In this document: positions 21,819 to 30,757 of the stretch, one piece after another | Layout of the letters: the number at the start of each line of letters is the position of its first letter | Position numbering within the stretch: position 1 is the stretch's first letter | NCBI RefSeq assembly: GCF_006346315.1 | Contig: NZ_VDMR01000001.1 | Location: 1,054,001 to 1,118,000 of the forward strand | DNA from: Nocardioides litoris | Lineage (GTDB): Bacteria; Actinomycetota; Actinomycetes; Propionibacteriales; Nocardioidaceae | Length of the DNA: 64,000 nt | Reading direction: 5' to 3' | The notes under the pieces: model-generated | What the model saw: the letters and a program-made list of their open reading frames with translations, nothing else | Databases searched by the model: none | Told to the model about the DNA's origin: nothing | Program-made: the position numbers and the translations under genes

Positions 21819-22225
21819 GCTGCGGCCTCGTGGTCTCGAGACGGGACTTCGTCGCTCCTCGACCACTGTGGGTCGAGCCGGGCCATGCGGCGACGTCCCC
21901 GACCACCAAGAGACCGTTGACAGCTGCGGCCTCGTGGTCTCGAGACGGGACTCCGTCCCTCCTCGACCACCGTGGGTCGAGCCGGGCCAGACCGCTGACC
22001 AGCTGCGGCCTCGTGGTCTCGAGACGGGACTCCGTCCCTCCTCGACCACCGTGGGTCGAGCCGGGCCAGACCGCTGAACAGCTGCGGCCTCATGGTCTCG
22101 AGACGGGACTCCGTCCCTCCTCGACCACCGTGGGTCGAGCCGGGCCAGACCGCTGACCAGCTGCGGCCTCGTGGTCTCGAGACGGGACTCCGTCCCTCCT
22201 GGACCACCGTGGGTCGAGCCGGGCC
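21819..22225. repeat. Tandem array of five ~79-bp units, each with the palindromic repeat
   Basis: Units start at 21819, 21923, 22002, 22081 and 22160; the last four have an exact 79-bp period. Each begins GCTGCGGCCTC, then holds a hairpin of about 37 bp (21830, 21934, 22013, 22092 and 22171). The arms are GTGGTC/GACCAC and the inner stem GGGAC-TCC-GTCCC. Unit 1 has a degraded inner stem, unit 4 ATGGTC, and unit 5 a changed right arm. The array fills the 563-bp gap between the DUF222 start and the permease stop; no gene is seen in it. Confidence 0.85.
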
Positions 22226-22256
22226 GTATTGCGGCCTCCGCCTGTGCCGCGGCCGG

Positions 22257-23552
22257 CTAGCCCTTGCGGTAGGGGAGGCCGACGGCGGCGGGGGCGCGGG
22301 ACTTGCCGACCAGTCCGGCGACGGCGAAGACCGTGACGACGTAGGGGAGCATCAGCATGAACTGCGCCGGCACGGGGGAGCCCAGCACCGACAGGACGCC
22401 CTGGAGGTTGGAGGCGAACCCGAACAGCAGCGCGGCGAGGGTGGCCCGGATCGGGTCCCACTTGCCGAAGATGACGGCGGCGAGCGCGATGTAGCCGGCA
22501 CCGCCGGTCATCTCGCGGTTGAACTGCGAGACCGAGACCAGGGTGTAGAACGCGCCGCCCGTGCCCGCGATCGCGCCCGCGATGAGCACGGTGCGGTAGC
22601 GGGTGCGGTTGACGTTGATCCCGACGGTGTCGGCGGCCTTGGGGTGCTCGCCGACGGCGCGGACCCGCAGGCCCCAGCGGGTGCGGTAGAGCGCGTAGGT
22701 GACGACCGCGACCGCGACGTAGAGCAGGTAGACGATCGGCGTCTGGCGGAACAGGATCGGCCCGACGAGCGGGATGTCACCGAGCACCGGGATCGCCCAG
22801 GCCGAGAAGCGCGGCGGCGTGTTGAGCTCGGCGGTGTTGGGGGCGAGCACCTGCGTGAACATGAAGCTGGTGACGCCGATGACGAGCACGTTGAGCACGA
22901 CGCCGACGATGACCTGGTCGACGTAGCAGCTGATCGCGAAGACGCCGAGGATGAGCGCGACGACGACACCGGCGACCATCGCGCCGAGCACGCCCGCCCA
23001 CACCGAGCCCGCGACGGAGCCGACGAGGGCCGCGGCGAAGGCCCCGGCCAGCAGCTGGCCGTCGATGGCGATGTTGACGATGCCGGCGCGCTCGCCGAGG
23101 ACGCCGCCGAGGGCCCCGAAGACCAGCGGTACGGCGAGGGCGAGCGCCCCCGCGAGCAGGCCGACCACCGGCACGGTGCCGCCGGCCGCGGCCCAGGACA
23201 GGAAGCCGACGAGGCCGACGACGGCGTACACCGCTGCGACCCAGCCGGGGGTGCGCTTCCGGGTGGCGTAGCGGCGCCACGACTCGGCGGCGAGGAGGAG
23301 CATGACGACGACCGCACCGAGGGCGGTGCCCTCGGCGGGCACCGTGATCTCGGGCAGCTCGAAAAAGTCGCTGCGCGTGGAGAGCCGGAACGTCGTGTCG
23401 CCGGCCTGCGACCCCAGCAGGACGGCCGCGAGCAGCGCGACCGCGACCACCGTCAACAGCACCGGGGTCTTCAGCGAGACGACCGAGATGACCTGCGGCT
23501 CGTCCTCGACAGGCTTGTCGGGCACGGTGGCCTCGACCTTCGCGGCGCTCAC
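22257..23552 (-). CDS. ABC transporter permease, BMP/nucleoside family (second permease)
   Basis: A 431-residue permease of the branched-chain amino acid/BPD_transp_2 class, like YufQ/NupQ. It has about ten helices, the conserved GERAGIVNIAIDGQLLAGAF loop and AVGEHPKAADTVGINV. It pairs with the preceding permease to form the channel of a nucleoside importer. The GTG at 23552 overlaps the stop of the first permease (GTGA). The long N-terminal region, with an extra hydrophobic segment, is typical of actinobacterial members. Confidence 0.9.
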   Translation of the reverse strand: MSAAKVEATVPDKPVEDEPQVISVVSLKTPVLLTVVAVALLAAVLLGSQAGDTTFRLSTRSDFFELPEITVPAEGTALGAVVVMLLLAAESWRRYATRKRTPGWVAAVYAVVGLVGFLSWAAAGGTVPVVGLLAGALALAVPLVFGALGGVLGERAGIVNIAIDGQLLAGAFAAALVGSVAGSVWAGVLGAMVAGVVVALILGVFAISCYVDQVIVGVVLNVLVIGVTSFMFTQVLAPNTAELNTPPRFSAWAIPVLGDIPLVGPILFRQTPIVYLLYVAVAVVTYALYRTRWGLRVRAVGEHPKAADTVGINVNRTRYRTVLIAGAIAGTGGAFYTLVSVSQFNREMTGGAGYIALAAVIFGKWDPIRATLAALLFGFASNLQGVLSVLGSPVPAQFMLMLPYVVTVFAVAGLVGKSRAPAAVGLPYRKG

Positions 23553-24859
23553 ACGGCCTCCTTGGTGGGCAGGCGGAACAACGCACGCACCAGGGGCGGC
23601 GCGGCGATGAAGAGGACGATGAGGGACTGGATGACGAGCACGATGTCGACCGGGATGCCCTCGGAGGCCTGCATCGAGAAGCCGCCGGCCTTGAAGGCAC
23701 CGAAGAGCAGGCCCGCGGCGAGGATGCCCAGCGGGTGCGACCGCCCGAGCAGGGCCACGGTGATCGCGTCGAAGCCGATGCCGGCGTCGAGGTCGGTGGT
23801 CACGCCGCTGGGGACGGTGCCGAGCACCTGGTTGGCACCGGCGAGCCCCACGAGCGAGCCCGCGATCAGCATGACCACGACGTAGGTGCGGCCGACGTCG
23901 ATGCCGGCGGTGCGGGCCGCGTTGGGGTTCTCGCCGACCGCGCGGAACCGGTAGCCCAGCGCCGAGCGGTTGAGCAGCCACCACACGACGGCGACGGCCA
24001 CCAGCGCCAGCAGGAAGCCGAGGTGGAGGTTGTAGCGGTCGCCGAGCAGCCGGGGCATGACGGCGTCCTCGGGCATGGCCTGCGACTTGGGGTTGACCGA
24101 GCCCGGCGCCTGCAGCCAGCCCTGCTTGGACAGGGCGTAGAAGAGCAGGTAGAAGCCGATGTAGTTGAGCATGATCGTGACGATCACCTCGTGGGCGCCG
24201 GTGCGGGCCTTGAGCAGGCCGGCGATGCCGGCCCAGATGCCGCCCGCGACCATGCCGGCCAGCACCGCGGCGACCAGGAGCAGCGGCCCGGGCAGCCCGG
24301 CGTTGATGGCGACGTAGCCCGACGCGCCACCGGCGAGCAGCATCTGGCCGCGGCCACCGATGTTGAACATGCCGGCCCGGAAGGCCAGGCCCACGCCGAG
24401 GCCGGCCGCGATGAGCGGCCCGGCGAACTTGAGCGTCTCGGTCAGCGGCCGGATGCCGGTGGCGAAGTCCTCGGCGCGGGTGTTGTAGATCGACCCGCGG
24501 AAGAGCGCGGTGTAGGCGCCCTCGATGGCCACCCGGGACTCGGCGAAGAAGTCGCCCGGCCGGGAGAAGAAGTAGCTCGCCGAGGCGCGCACGTCCTCGT
24601 CGGTGAACATGATCATCAGCGAGCCGACGACCACCGCGAGGAAGACCGCCAGCACCGCGACCAGGGCGTTGCCGGTGGTGATGGAGCGGACCACGGTGTG
24701 CCACTGCTGCTGCCGACGCGGGCGTACGACGTGCTCGAGCTCGGCCGGCGGGGAGTTCTGCGCCCCCGGGTCGGCCTTCTCGTCGACCCCGCCGGAGGCC
24801 CGCGGCCGGTCCGGCTGGGCCGGCTGGTCCTGGGACAGGTCGGGCTTCTCGTCGCTCAC
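23549..24859 (-). CDS. ABC transporter permease, BMP/nucleoside family (first permease)
   Basis: A 436-residue permease similar to YufP/NupP. A Pro/Gln/Arg-rich cytoplasmic N terminus (about 60 residues) precedes the helices. FRAGMFNIGGRGQMLLAGG is the conserved loop, and AVGENPNAARTAGIDVGRTY is the EAA-like coupling segment. Translation from GTG 24859 overlaps the stop of the ATPase gene by 4 bases, so ATPase and both permeases form one coupled unit. Confidence 0.9.
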   Translation of the reverse strand: MSDEKPDLSQDQPAQPDRPRASGGVDEKADPGAQNSPPAELEHVVRPRRQQQWHTVVRSITTGNALVAVLAVFLAVVVGSLMIMFTDEDVRASASYFFSRPGDFFAESRVAIEGAYTALFRGSIYNTRAEDFATGIRPLTETLKFAGPLIAAGLGVGLAFRAGMFNIGGRGQMLLAGGASGYVAINAGLPGPLLLVAAVLAGMVAGGIWAGIAGLLKARTGAHEVIVTIMLNYIGFYLLFYALSKQGWLQAPGSVNPKSQAMPEDAVMPRLLGDRYNLHLGFLLALVAVAVVWWLLNRSALGYRFRAVGENPNAARTAGIDVGRTYVVVMLIAGSLVGLAGANQVLGTVPSGVTTDLDAGIGFDAITVALLGRSHPLGILAAGLLFGAFKAGGFSMQASEGIPVDIVLVIQSLIVLFIAAPPLVRALFRLPTKEAV

Positions 24860-26370
24860 GCGACCACCTCCGTCGGGCGCTCGCCCGTCATCATCAGGCC
24901 GAGCACGTCGCGCGGGGTGTCGGCGGGGACGATCCCGACGACCTGCCCGCGGTAGAGCACCATGATCCGGTCGGCCAGCGCCACGACCTCGTCGAGCTCG
25001 GTGGACACCACGACCACCGGGATGCCCGAGTCGCGCGCGGCGACGATCTGCTGGTGGATGAACTCGATGGACCCCACGTCGACGCCGCGGGTGGGCTGCG
25101 CGGCCACGAGCAGCCGGAGGTCCTTCGACAGCTCGCGGGCGACCACGACCTTCTGCTGGTTGCCGCCGGAGAGGTTGCCGGCCTTGGTGCCGATGCCGGG
25201 GGCGCGGATGTCGTACTCCTTCAGCTTGGTCTCGGCGAAGGCCCGCAGCCGGCCGCGGTCGACGGCGCCGAGCTGCACGAACGGCTTGCCGAAGCTGCGG
25301 TCGAGCATCAGGTTCTCGGCGATCGAGAACGTGCCGACCAGGCCGTCGACCTGCCGGTCCTCGGGGACGAACCCGACACCGGCGTCGAGGATGGAGCGCA
25401 CCCCGCGGCCGACCAGCTCGTGCCCGTCGAGGCGGATCGAGCCGAGCACGTGCTGCTGCAGGCCGAGCAGGGCCTCGGTCAGCTCGGTCTGGCCGTTGCC
25501 CTGCACCCCGGCGACGGCGAGCACCTCGCCGCCGCGGACGGTGAAGCTGAGGTCGTTGACGTGCACCAGCCCGGTCTCGTCGGCGACCGTCAGCCCCTCG
25601 ACGACCAGCGCGTCGTCGCCGAGCCTCGGCGGGTCCTTGTGCACGGTCAGCTCGACGGGGCGGCCCACCATGAGGGAGGCGAGCTCGGCGTTGCTGGCCT
25701 TCGGGCTGGCCTCGCCGACGACCTTGCCCAGCCGGATCACGGTGATCCGGTCGGCGACCTCGCGGACCTCGCGGAGCTTGTGGGTGATGAAGACGATGGC
25801 GACGCCGGACTCGCGGAGCTGGCGCATGATCTGCATCAGCTCGTCGGTCTCCTGGGGCGTGAGCACCGCGGTCGGCTCGTCGAAGACGAGGACCTTGGCG
25901 TCGCGGGAGAGGGCCTTGATGATCTCGACGCGCTGCTGGACCCCGACCGGCAGGTCCTCGACCACGGCGTCGGGCGAGACGTGGAAGCCGAAGCGCTCGG
26001 AGATCTCCCGCACCCGGCGGCGGGCGGCGTCGAGGTCCAACGAGCCCGCGAGACCGGTGGACTCGTTGCCGAGCATCACGTTCTCGGCCACGGTGAAGAC
26101 CGGGACCAGCATGAAGTGCTGGTGGACCATGCCGATGCCGGCCGCGATCGCGTCGCCCGGGCCGGAGAACTTCCGCGGCTCCCCGTCGAGCAGGATCTCG
26201 CCCTCGTCGGCCTGGTAGAGGCCGTAGAGGACGTTCATCAGCGTGGACTTGCCGGCGCCGTTCTCGCCCAGCAGGCAGTGGATCTCGCCGGGCTCGACGG
26301 TCAGGGAGATCCGGTCGTTGGCGACCAGGCTGCCGAAGCGTTTGGTGATGTCGCGCAGGGTCAGCTGCAT
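24856..26370 (-). CDS. ABC transporter ATP-binding protein with two ATPase domains (nucleoside uptake)
   Basis: A 504-residue double ATPase of the RbsA/YufO type. Domain 1 has GENGAGKST (about 36-44) and a signature region VGVQQRVEIIKALSR. Domain 2 has a degenerate Walker A (GVQGNGQTELTEALLG) and the intact signature LSGGNQQKVVVARELS. One weak site is normal for this family. It powers import of nucleosides bound by the BMP lipoprotein encoded upstream. A TAAGGT box 6 nt before the ATG suggests a separate promoter in addition to read-through from the lipoprotein gene. Confidence 0.92.
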   Translation of the reverse strand: MQLTLRDITKRFGSLVANDRISLTVEPGEIHCLLGENGAGKSTLMNVLYGLYQADEGEILLDGEPRKFSGPGDAIAAGIGMVHQHFMLVPVFTVAENVMLGNESTGLAGSLDLDAARRRVREISERFGFHVSPDAVVEDLPVGVQQRVEIIKALSRDAKVLVFDEPTAVLTPQETDELMQIMRQLRESGVAIVFITHKLREVREVADRITVIRLGKVVGEASPKASNAELASLMVGRPVELTVHKDPPRLGDDALVVEGLTVADETGLVHVNDLSFTVRGGEVLAVAGVQGNGQTELTEALLGLQQHVLGSIRLDGHELVGRGVRSILDAGVGFVPEDRQVDGLVGTFSIAENLMLDRSFGKPFVQLGAVDRGRLRAFAETKLKEYDIRAPGIGTKAGNLSGGNQQKVVVARELSKDLRLLVAAQPTRGVDVGSIEFIHQQIVAARDSGIPVVVVSTELDEVVALADRIMVLYRGQVVGIVPADTPRDVLGLMMTGERPTEVVA

Positions 26371-26376
26371 GGGTGG

Positions 26377-26382
26377 ACCTTA
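26377..26382 (-). promoter_or_regulatory. Leaderless -10 box for the ABC ATPase gene
   Basis: On the - strand TAAGGT ends 6 nt before the ATG at 26370. This gives the ATPase-permease unit its own start, downstream of the hairpin after the lipoprotein gene. Confidence 0.5.
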
Positions 26383-26433
26383 GTGATCGGTGGGTGCTCG
26401 GGGACAGGCGCGGGGCGGGCCCGGACGCGCCGC

Positions 26434-26467
26434 GGGAGGGGAGCCGACCCAGGTCGGCCCCCCTCCC
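26434..26467 (-). terminator. Strong stem-loop after the BMP lipoprotein gene
   Basis: GGGAGGGGAGCCGACC (26434-26449) pairs with GGTCGGCCCCCCTCCC (26452-26467) with one mismatch and a 2-nt centre. It sits 36 bp after the lipoprotein stop. A partial terminator or 3' stabiliser here would raise binding protein over transporter. Confidence 0.6.
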
Positions 26468-26503
26468 GGGGTCGTCACCGCTCCGGGGAGCGGCGGGTGG
26501 AGC

Positions 26504-27625
26504 TCACTGCTGCAGGTAGGACGTCACCGGGATGGAGCCGTCGATGATGCCCTGCTTGATCTCGTCGAGCTCGCCCTGGAGCGAGTCGTTGACCTTGTCC
26601 TCGAAGTTGTGGAAGGGCGCGATGCCGACGCCGTCGTTCTCCAGCGTGCCGACGTAGGCCTCGGGGTCGAACTCGCCGTTGCCGGCGGCCACGACGGCCT
26701 CCTCGGTGGAGACGTCCATGTTCTTCAGGATGGAGGTCAGGACGAGGTCCTGGGTGTTGGGGTCGGTCTCGTAGAAGTCGGCGTCGACACCGACGAGCGC
26801 GACGTCCTCGCCGGAGTCGGCGATGGCGGTCAGCGCACCCTGGTAGATCGGGCCACCGACCGGCAGGATCACGTCGACGCCCTGGTCGAGGAGCTGCTTG
26901 GCGGTGTTGGTCGCGGCCTGGTTGGCCTCGAAGCCACCGGTGAACAGCCCCGTCTCGTCGTCGCCGGTCCAGCCGACGAGCTCGACGTTCTCGCCCTTCT
27001 CCTGGTTGTAGTACTCCACGCCCTGGCGGAAGCCGTCCATGAAGATCGTCACGGTCGGGAACGGCTGGCCGCCGTAGGTGCCGACCTTGCCGGTCTTGCT
27101 GTAGTCGGCGGCCGCGTAGCCGGCGAGGAACGCCGCCTGCGCGGTGTCGTAGAGGAGCGGCTTGATGTTGTCCGCGTCCTTCTCGCCGTTGAAGTCGTTG
27201 TCGGCCGCGTCGTCGATGAGGATGTACTCGACGTCGGGGTTCTGGGTGGCCGACTCGACGGTCGCGGCGGAGAGCGCGAAGCCGACGGTCACGATGGCGT
27301 TGCAGCCCTCGTCGACCAGGCTGGTCAGGTTGGGCGTGTAGTCGTTCTCGCTGTTGGACTCGACCTCGCGGATGTCGGTGCCGAGCTCCTCGGCGGCGCC
27401 CTGGACGCCCTCGTAGCTGAGCTGGTTGAACGACTTGTCGTCGAAGCCGCCCGCGTCGGACACGATGCACGGGAGGAAGTCCGTGTTCGTGACCTCGCCA
27501 CCGCCGCTGGACGAGCCGCCCGAACCGGGCTCGCCGCCCGACTCCGAGGGAGCCTCCCCGCACGCGGCCAGAGCCGTGGTCGCCAGGACGGCGACGCCGC
27601 CGACGAAGGCCTTCCTCATCTTCAT
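26504..27625 (-). CDS. BMP family ABC transporter substrate-binding lipoprotein
   Basis: A 373-residue lipoprotein. A signal peptide (MKMRKAFVGGVAVLATTAL) ends in the lipobox LAAC (Cys21 or so), followed by a Gly/Ser linker. The mature part has the Bmp/PnrA features ACIVSDAGGFDDKSFNQ-like opening and VGWTGDDETGLF, then a periplasmic-binding fold; these bind purine and pyrimidine nucleosides. The ATG at 27625 has a GGAGG 10 nt upstream, unlike its leaderless neighbours. A hairpin separates it from its ATPase gene. Confidence 0.92.
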   Translation of the reverse strand: MKMRKAFVGGVAVLATTALAACGEAPSESGGEPGSGGSSSGGGEVTNTDFLPCIVSDAGGFDDKSFNQLSYEGVQGAAEELGTDIREVESNSENDYTPNLTSLVDEGCNAIVTVGFALSAATVESATQNPDVEYILIDDAADNDFNGEKDADNIKPLLYDTAQAAFLAGYAAADYSKTGKVGTYGGQPFPTVTIFMDGFRQGVEYYNQEKGENVELVGWTGDDETGLFTGGFEANQAATNTAKQLLDQGVDVILPVGGPIYQGALTAIADSGEDVALVGVDADFYETDPNTQDLVLTSILKNMDVSTEEAVVAAGNGEFDPEAYVGTLENDGVGIAPFHNFEDKVNDSLQGELDEIKQGIIDGSIPVTSYLQQ

Positions 27626-27715
27626 GTAACTGCTTCCTCCCGGGTATGGCCCCGCACCGTGGGGGCGGACGGACGGCAACCTACACACTGGCGGCGGGCC
27701 TGACGGACGGATCAG

Positions 27716-27736
27716 GAACCGAATCCATAACGGTTC
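27716..27736. promoter_or_regulatory. Dyad between divergent bmp and cdd genes
   Basis: GAACCG (27716-27721) and CGGTTC (27731-27736) form a perfect 6-bp inverted repeat with a 9-bp AT-rich centre. It lies in the shared upstream region of nucleoside import and nucleoside degradation genes, about 53 bp before cdd and 90 bp before bmp. A candidate operator; the protein is unknown. Confidence 0.4.
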
Positions 27737-27788
27737 TGCAGCCCTCGGCGCGACGCCCCACCCGGCACTCCCGACTACGGTGGCCCGC

Positions 27789-28226
27789 GTGGACCAGCAG
27801 CACGAGGACAGGGCCGTTCCCGCCGACTGGGCGGCGCTGCGCGCGGCGGCCGTGGAGGTGATGGGCCGCGCCTACGCGCCCTACAGCGGCTACCGGGTCG
27901 GGGCCGCGGCCCTCGTGGACGACGGCCGGACGGTCGTCGGCTGCAACGTCGAGAACGCGGCGTACGGCGTCACGCTGTGCGCGGAGTGCGGGCTGGTGTC
28001 GTCGCTGCACGCCGGGGGCGGGGGTCGGCTCACGCACTTCGTGTGCGTCAACGGTGACGGTGCGGTCATCATGCCGTGCGGCCGGTGCCGCCAGCTGCTC
28101 TGGGAGAACGGCGGTGCCCGGCTGCTCGTCGAGACCCCGCGCGGCGTGCTGACGATGGACCAGGTGCTCCCGCAGGCCTTCGGGCCGGAGGACCTGGACG
28201 CGGTGGGCCCGGCTGCCGGGTCGTAG
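27789..28226 (+). CDS. cdd: Cytidine deaminase
   Basis: A 145-residue zinc deaminase converting cytidine and deoxycytidine to uridine and deoxyuridine. It shows AYAPYSGYRVGAAAL, VGCNVENAAYGVTLCAEC with the catalytic Glu after Cys, and PCGRCRQLLWE with the other two zinc cysteines. GTG 27789 is preferred to GTG 27780 because a TACGGT box (27776-27781) ends 7 nt before it. The TAG stop is part of the -10 box of deoA. Confidence 0.95.
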   Translation: MDQQHEDRAVPADWAALRAAAVEVMGRAYAPYSGYRVGAAALVDDGRTVVGCNVENAAYGVTLCAECGLVSSLHAGGGGRLTHFVCVNGDGAVIMPCGRCRQLLWENGGARLLVETPRGVLTMDQVLPQAFGPEDLDAVGPAAGS

Positions 28227-28229
28227 GGT
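28224..28229 (+). promoter_or_regulatory. Leaderless -10 box TAGGGT overlapping the cdd stop
   Basis: TAGGGT ends 7 nt before the deoA ATG at 28237. Its first three bases are the cdd stop codon, the same arrangement as at trpS. Confidence 0.55.
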
Positions 28230-28236
28230 CGCGGCC

Positions 28237-29529
28237 ATGAGCACGCACGACGCGGTCGAGGTCATCACGGCCAAGCGCGACGGGGGCACCCTCAGCGACA
28301 GCCAGATCGACTGGGTCGTCGACGCCTACACCCGCGGCGACGTCGCCGACGAGCAGATGTCGGCGCTGGCCATGGCCATCCTGCTCAACGGGATGGAGCG
28401 CCCCGAGATCGCCCGCTGGACCGCGGCGATGATCGCCTCGGGGGAGCGGATGGACTTCTCCGCGCTGTCGCGGCCCACGGCCGACAAGCACTCCACGGGC
28501 GGCGTCGGCGACAAGATCACCCTGCCGCTGGCCCCGCTCGTCGCGGCCTGCGGCGTCGCGGTGCCGCAGCTCTCGGGCCGCGGCCTCGGCCACACCGGCG
28601 GCACGCTCGACAAGCTCGAGGCGATCCCCGGCTGGCGGGCGGCACTGAGCAACGAGGAGATGATGGCCCAGCTGGAGTCGGTCGGCGCGGTCATCTGCGC
28701 CGCCGGTGACGGCCTGGCCCCGGCCGACAAGAAGCTCTACGCGCTGCGCGACGTCACCGGCACCGTCGAGGCCATCCCGCTCATCGCCTCCTCGATCATG
28801 AGCAAGAAGATCGCCGAGGGCACCGGGGCCCTGGTCCTCGACGTCAAGGTCGGCAGCGGCGCCTTCATGAAGGACGTCGACCGGGCCCGCGAGCTGGCCG
28901 AGGTCATGGTGGCGCTCGGCACGGACGCCGGCGTGCGCACCACCGCCCTGCTCACCGACATGTCCACCCCGCTCGGCCTCACCGCCGGCAACGCCATCGA
29001 GGTCGAGGAGTCGGTCGAGGTGCTGGCCGGTGGCGGCCCCGCCGACGTCGTCGAGCTCACCCTGGCCCTGGCTCGCGAGATGCTCGCCGGCGCCGGCCGC
29101 GACGACGTCGACCCCGCCGACAAGCTGGCCGACGGCTCGGCGATGGACGTGTGGAAGCAGATGATCCGCGCCCAGGACGGCGACCCCGACGCCCCGCTGC
29201 CCGAGGCCCGCGAGTCCCACGTGGTCACCGCGCCGGCCACGGGCACGCTCACCCGCCTCGACGCGATGGCGGTCGGCCTGGCGGCCTGGCGGCTCGGGGC
29301 CGGACGCGCCCGCAAGGAGGACCCGGTCCAGGCCGGGGCCGGGGTCCGCTGGCACGCGCGGCCCGGCGACGCCGTACATGAGGGGGAGCCGCTGCTCACC
29401 CTGCTCACCGACGAGCCGGCTCGCTTCGAGCGGGCCCTGGCCTCCCTCGAGGGCGGGTACGACGTCGCGCCGGCGGACGCCGACGCGACCGCAGCCGGGT
29501 CACCCCTCCTGGTCGACCGGGTCGGCTGA
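28237..29529 (+). CDS. deoA: Thymidine (pyrimidine-nucleoside) phosphorylase
   Basis: A 430-residue phosphorylase that cleaves thymidine or deoxyuridine to base and deoxyribose-1-phosphate. The signature SGRGLGHTGGTLDKLE is at about 109-124. Phosphate-site residues occur in KHSTGGVGDKITL, and the C-terminal domain ends with the usual HARPGDAVHEGEPL segment. It sits directly after cdd, so deaminated products pass to it. The last 30 bp overlap the convergent DedA gene. Confidence 0.95.
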   Translation: MSTHDAVEVITAKRDGGTLSDSQIDWVVDAYTRGDVADEQMSALAMAILLNGMERPEIARWTAAMIASGERMDFSALSRPTADKHSTGGVGDKITLPLAPLVAACGVAVPQLSGRGLGHTGGTLDKLEAIPGWRAALSNEEMMAQLESVGAVICAAGDGLAPADKKLYALRDVTGTVEAIPLIASSIMSKKIAEGTGALVLDVKVGSGAFMKDVDRARELAEVMVALGTDAGVRTTALLTDMSTPLGLTAGNAIEVEESVEVLAGGGPADVVELTLALAREMLAGAGRDDVDPADKLADGSAMDVWKQMIRAQDGDPDAPLPEARESHVVTAPATGTLTRLDAMAVGLAAWRLGAGRARKEDPVQAGAGVRWHARPGDAVHEGEPLLTLLTDEPARFERALASLEGGYDVAPADADATAAGSPLLVDRVG

Positions 29530-30189
29530 GCCGGACGCCTCGGCCCGCTCGGCCTTGGCCTCGCGGCGCTTGCGCACCCACCGGTGGGCGCCGAACCAGA
29601 CGACGGCGACCACGACCACCACGATCACGATGTTCTGCACGGGGCTGAGCCAGCCCTCGACGCGCTCCCACTGGTTGCCGAGCTCGTAGCCCGCGAGCAC
29701 GAAGGCGGTGTTCCAGATCGCGCTGCCCACGGCGGTCAGCACGGTGAACCGGACGACCCCCATGTGGGACACCCCGGCCGGGATCGAGATCAGGCTGCGG
29801 AACAGCGGCACGAACCGGCCCAGGAAGACCGCCTTGTCGCCGTGCCGCTCGAACCACGCCACGGTGCGGCGCACGTCGTCGACCTCGAGCAGCGGGAGGC
29901 GGTCGACCAGCGCCTCGATGCGGGCGGCGCCGAGCCGGGCGCCGGCGGCGTACAGGACGAGCGCGCCGACGACGGAGCCCAGCGTCGTCCAGACGATGGC
30001 GTCGACCAGGCCGATGTCGCCGCGCGAGGCGGTGAAGCCGGCCAGCGGCAGGATCAGCTCGCTGGGCAGCGGGGGGAAGAGGTTCTCCAGCGCGATCAGC
30101 AGCCCCGCGCCGGGCGCACCGAGGCGCTCCATGACGTCGACGGCCCAGCCGGCGACGCCGCCGAGGTCCTCTGTCGTCGCGGTGCTCAC
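29500..30189 (-). CDS. DedA family membrane protein
   Basis: A 229-residue membrane protein with the DedA/VTT motifs LIALENLFPPLPSELILPLAG and GRFVPLFRSLISIPAGVSHM, and about five helices. DedA proteins are proposed lipid scramblases/flippases, such as for undecaprenyl phosphate. The charged C-terminal tail (KRREAKAERAEASG) is cytoplasmic. The start is GTG 30189; TACGGT lies 7 nt upstream. It is convergent with deoA and not obviously linked to nucleosides. Confidence 0.9.
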   Translation of the reverse strand: MSTATTEDLGGVAGWAVDVMERLGAPGAGLLIALENLFPPLPSELILPLAGFTASRGDIGLVDAIVWTTLGSVVGALVLYAAGARLGAARIEALVDRLPLLEVDDVRRTVAWFERHGDKAVFLGRFVPLFRSLISIPAGVSHMGVVRFTVLTAVGSAIWNTAFVLAGYELGNQWERVEGWLSPVQNIVIVVVVVAVVWFGAHRWVRKRREAKAERAEASGSADPVDQEG

Positions 30190-30234
30190 GCGCCCGACCG
30201 TACGGGGGACGCGGTCACCGGCCCCACTCGGCGC

Positions 30235-30690
30235 CTACTCGGCCAGCAGGACGACGAGCATCTCGGCCACGCAGGCCGGCTTGTCGACGCCGTCGATCTC
30301 GATGACGTGCTTCATGGTGACCTGCTTGCCCATGGGCAGGTCGTCGACCGCGACCAGGGTGACGTGGTCGCGCACCCGCTGGCCGACCTTGACCGGGTGG
30401 GGGAAGCGGACCTTGTTCAGGCCGTAGTTGAGCTTGGCGCCGGGGGTCTCGAAGGCGAAGACGGTGGTGCCGAGGGCCGGGATGAGCGACAGCGTGAGGT
30501 AGCCGTGGGCGATGGGACCGCCGAAGGGGCCCTCGTCGGCCCGCTCGACGTCGACGTGGATCCACTGGTGGTCGTCGGTGGCGTCGGCGAAGGTGTTGAC
30601 CCGCTCCTGGGTGATCTCGAACCACTCGCCCGTGCCGAGCTCCTCGCCGACCGCGCCCGCGACGTCGTCGAGGCTGGTGAAGGTGCGCAT
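30235..30690 (-). CDS. MaoC family dehydratase (hot-dog fold)
   Basis: A 151-residue single hot-dog enzyme with the hydratase motif [18 protein letters not shown], where D and H are the catalytic pair, and [14 protein letters not shown]. It resembles the R-specific enoyl-CoA hydratases such as Rv0130 of mycobacteria, acting on short or medium acyl-CoAs. GGAGG lies 6 nt before the ATG at 30690, so this gene uses a normal leader. It is divergent from add. Confidence 0.9.
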   Translation of the reverse strand: MRTFTSLDDVAGAVGEELGTGEWFEITQERVNTFADATDDHQWIHVDVERADEGPFGGPIAHGYLTLSLIPALGTTVFAFETPGAKLNYGLNKVRFPHPVKVGQRVRDHVTLVAVDDLPMGKQVTMKHVIEIDGVDKPACVAEMLVVLLAE

Positions 30691-30757
30691 GCGGGTCCTC
30701 CGGGAGGGTCGGCCCGCCGCGCTCGGGAGCGCCGTCCGGCGGTGCTTGGATGGGTCC

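Noticed and set aside
21819..22225. Possible CRISPR array
   Set aside because: Units repeat across their whole length including the would-be spacers, and no cas gene is present.
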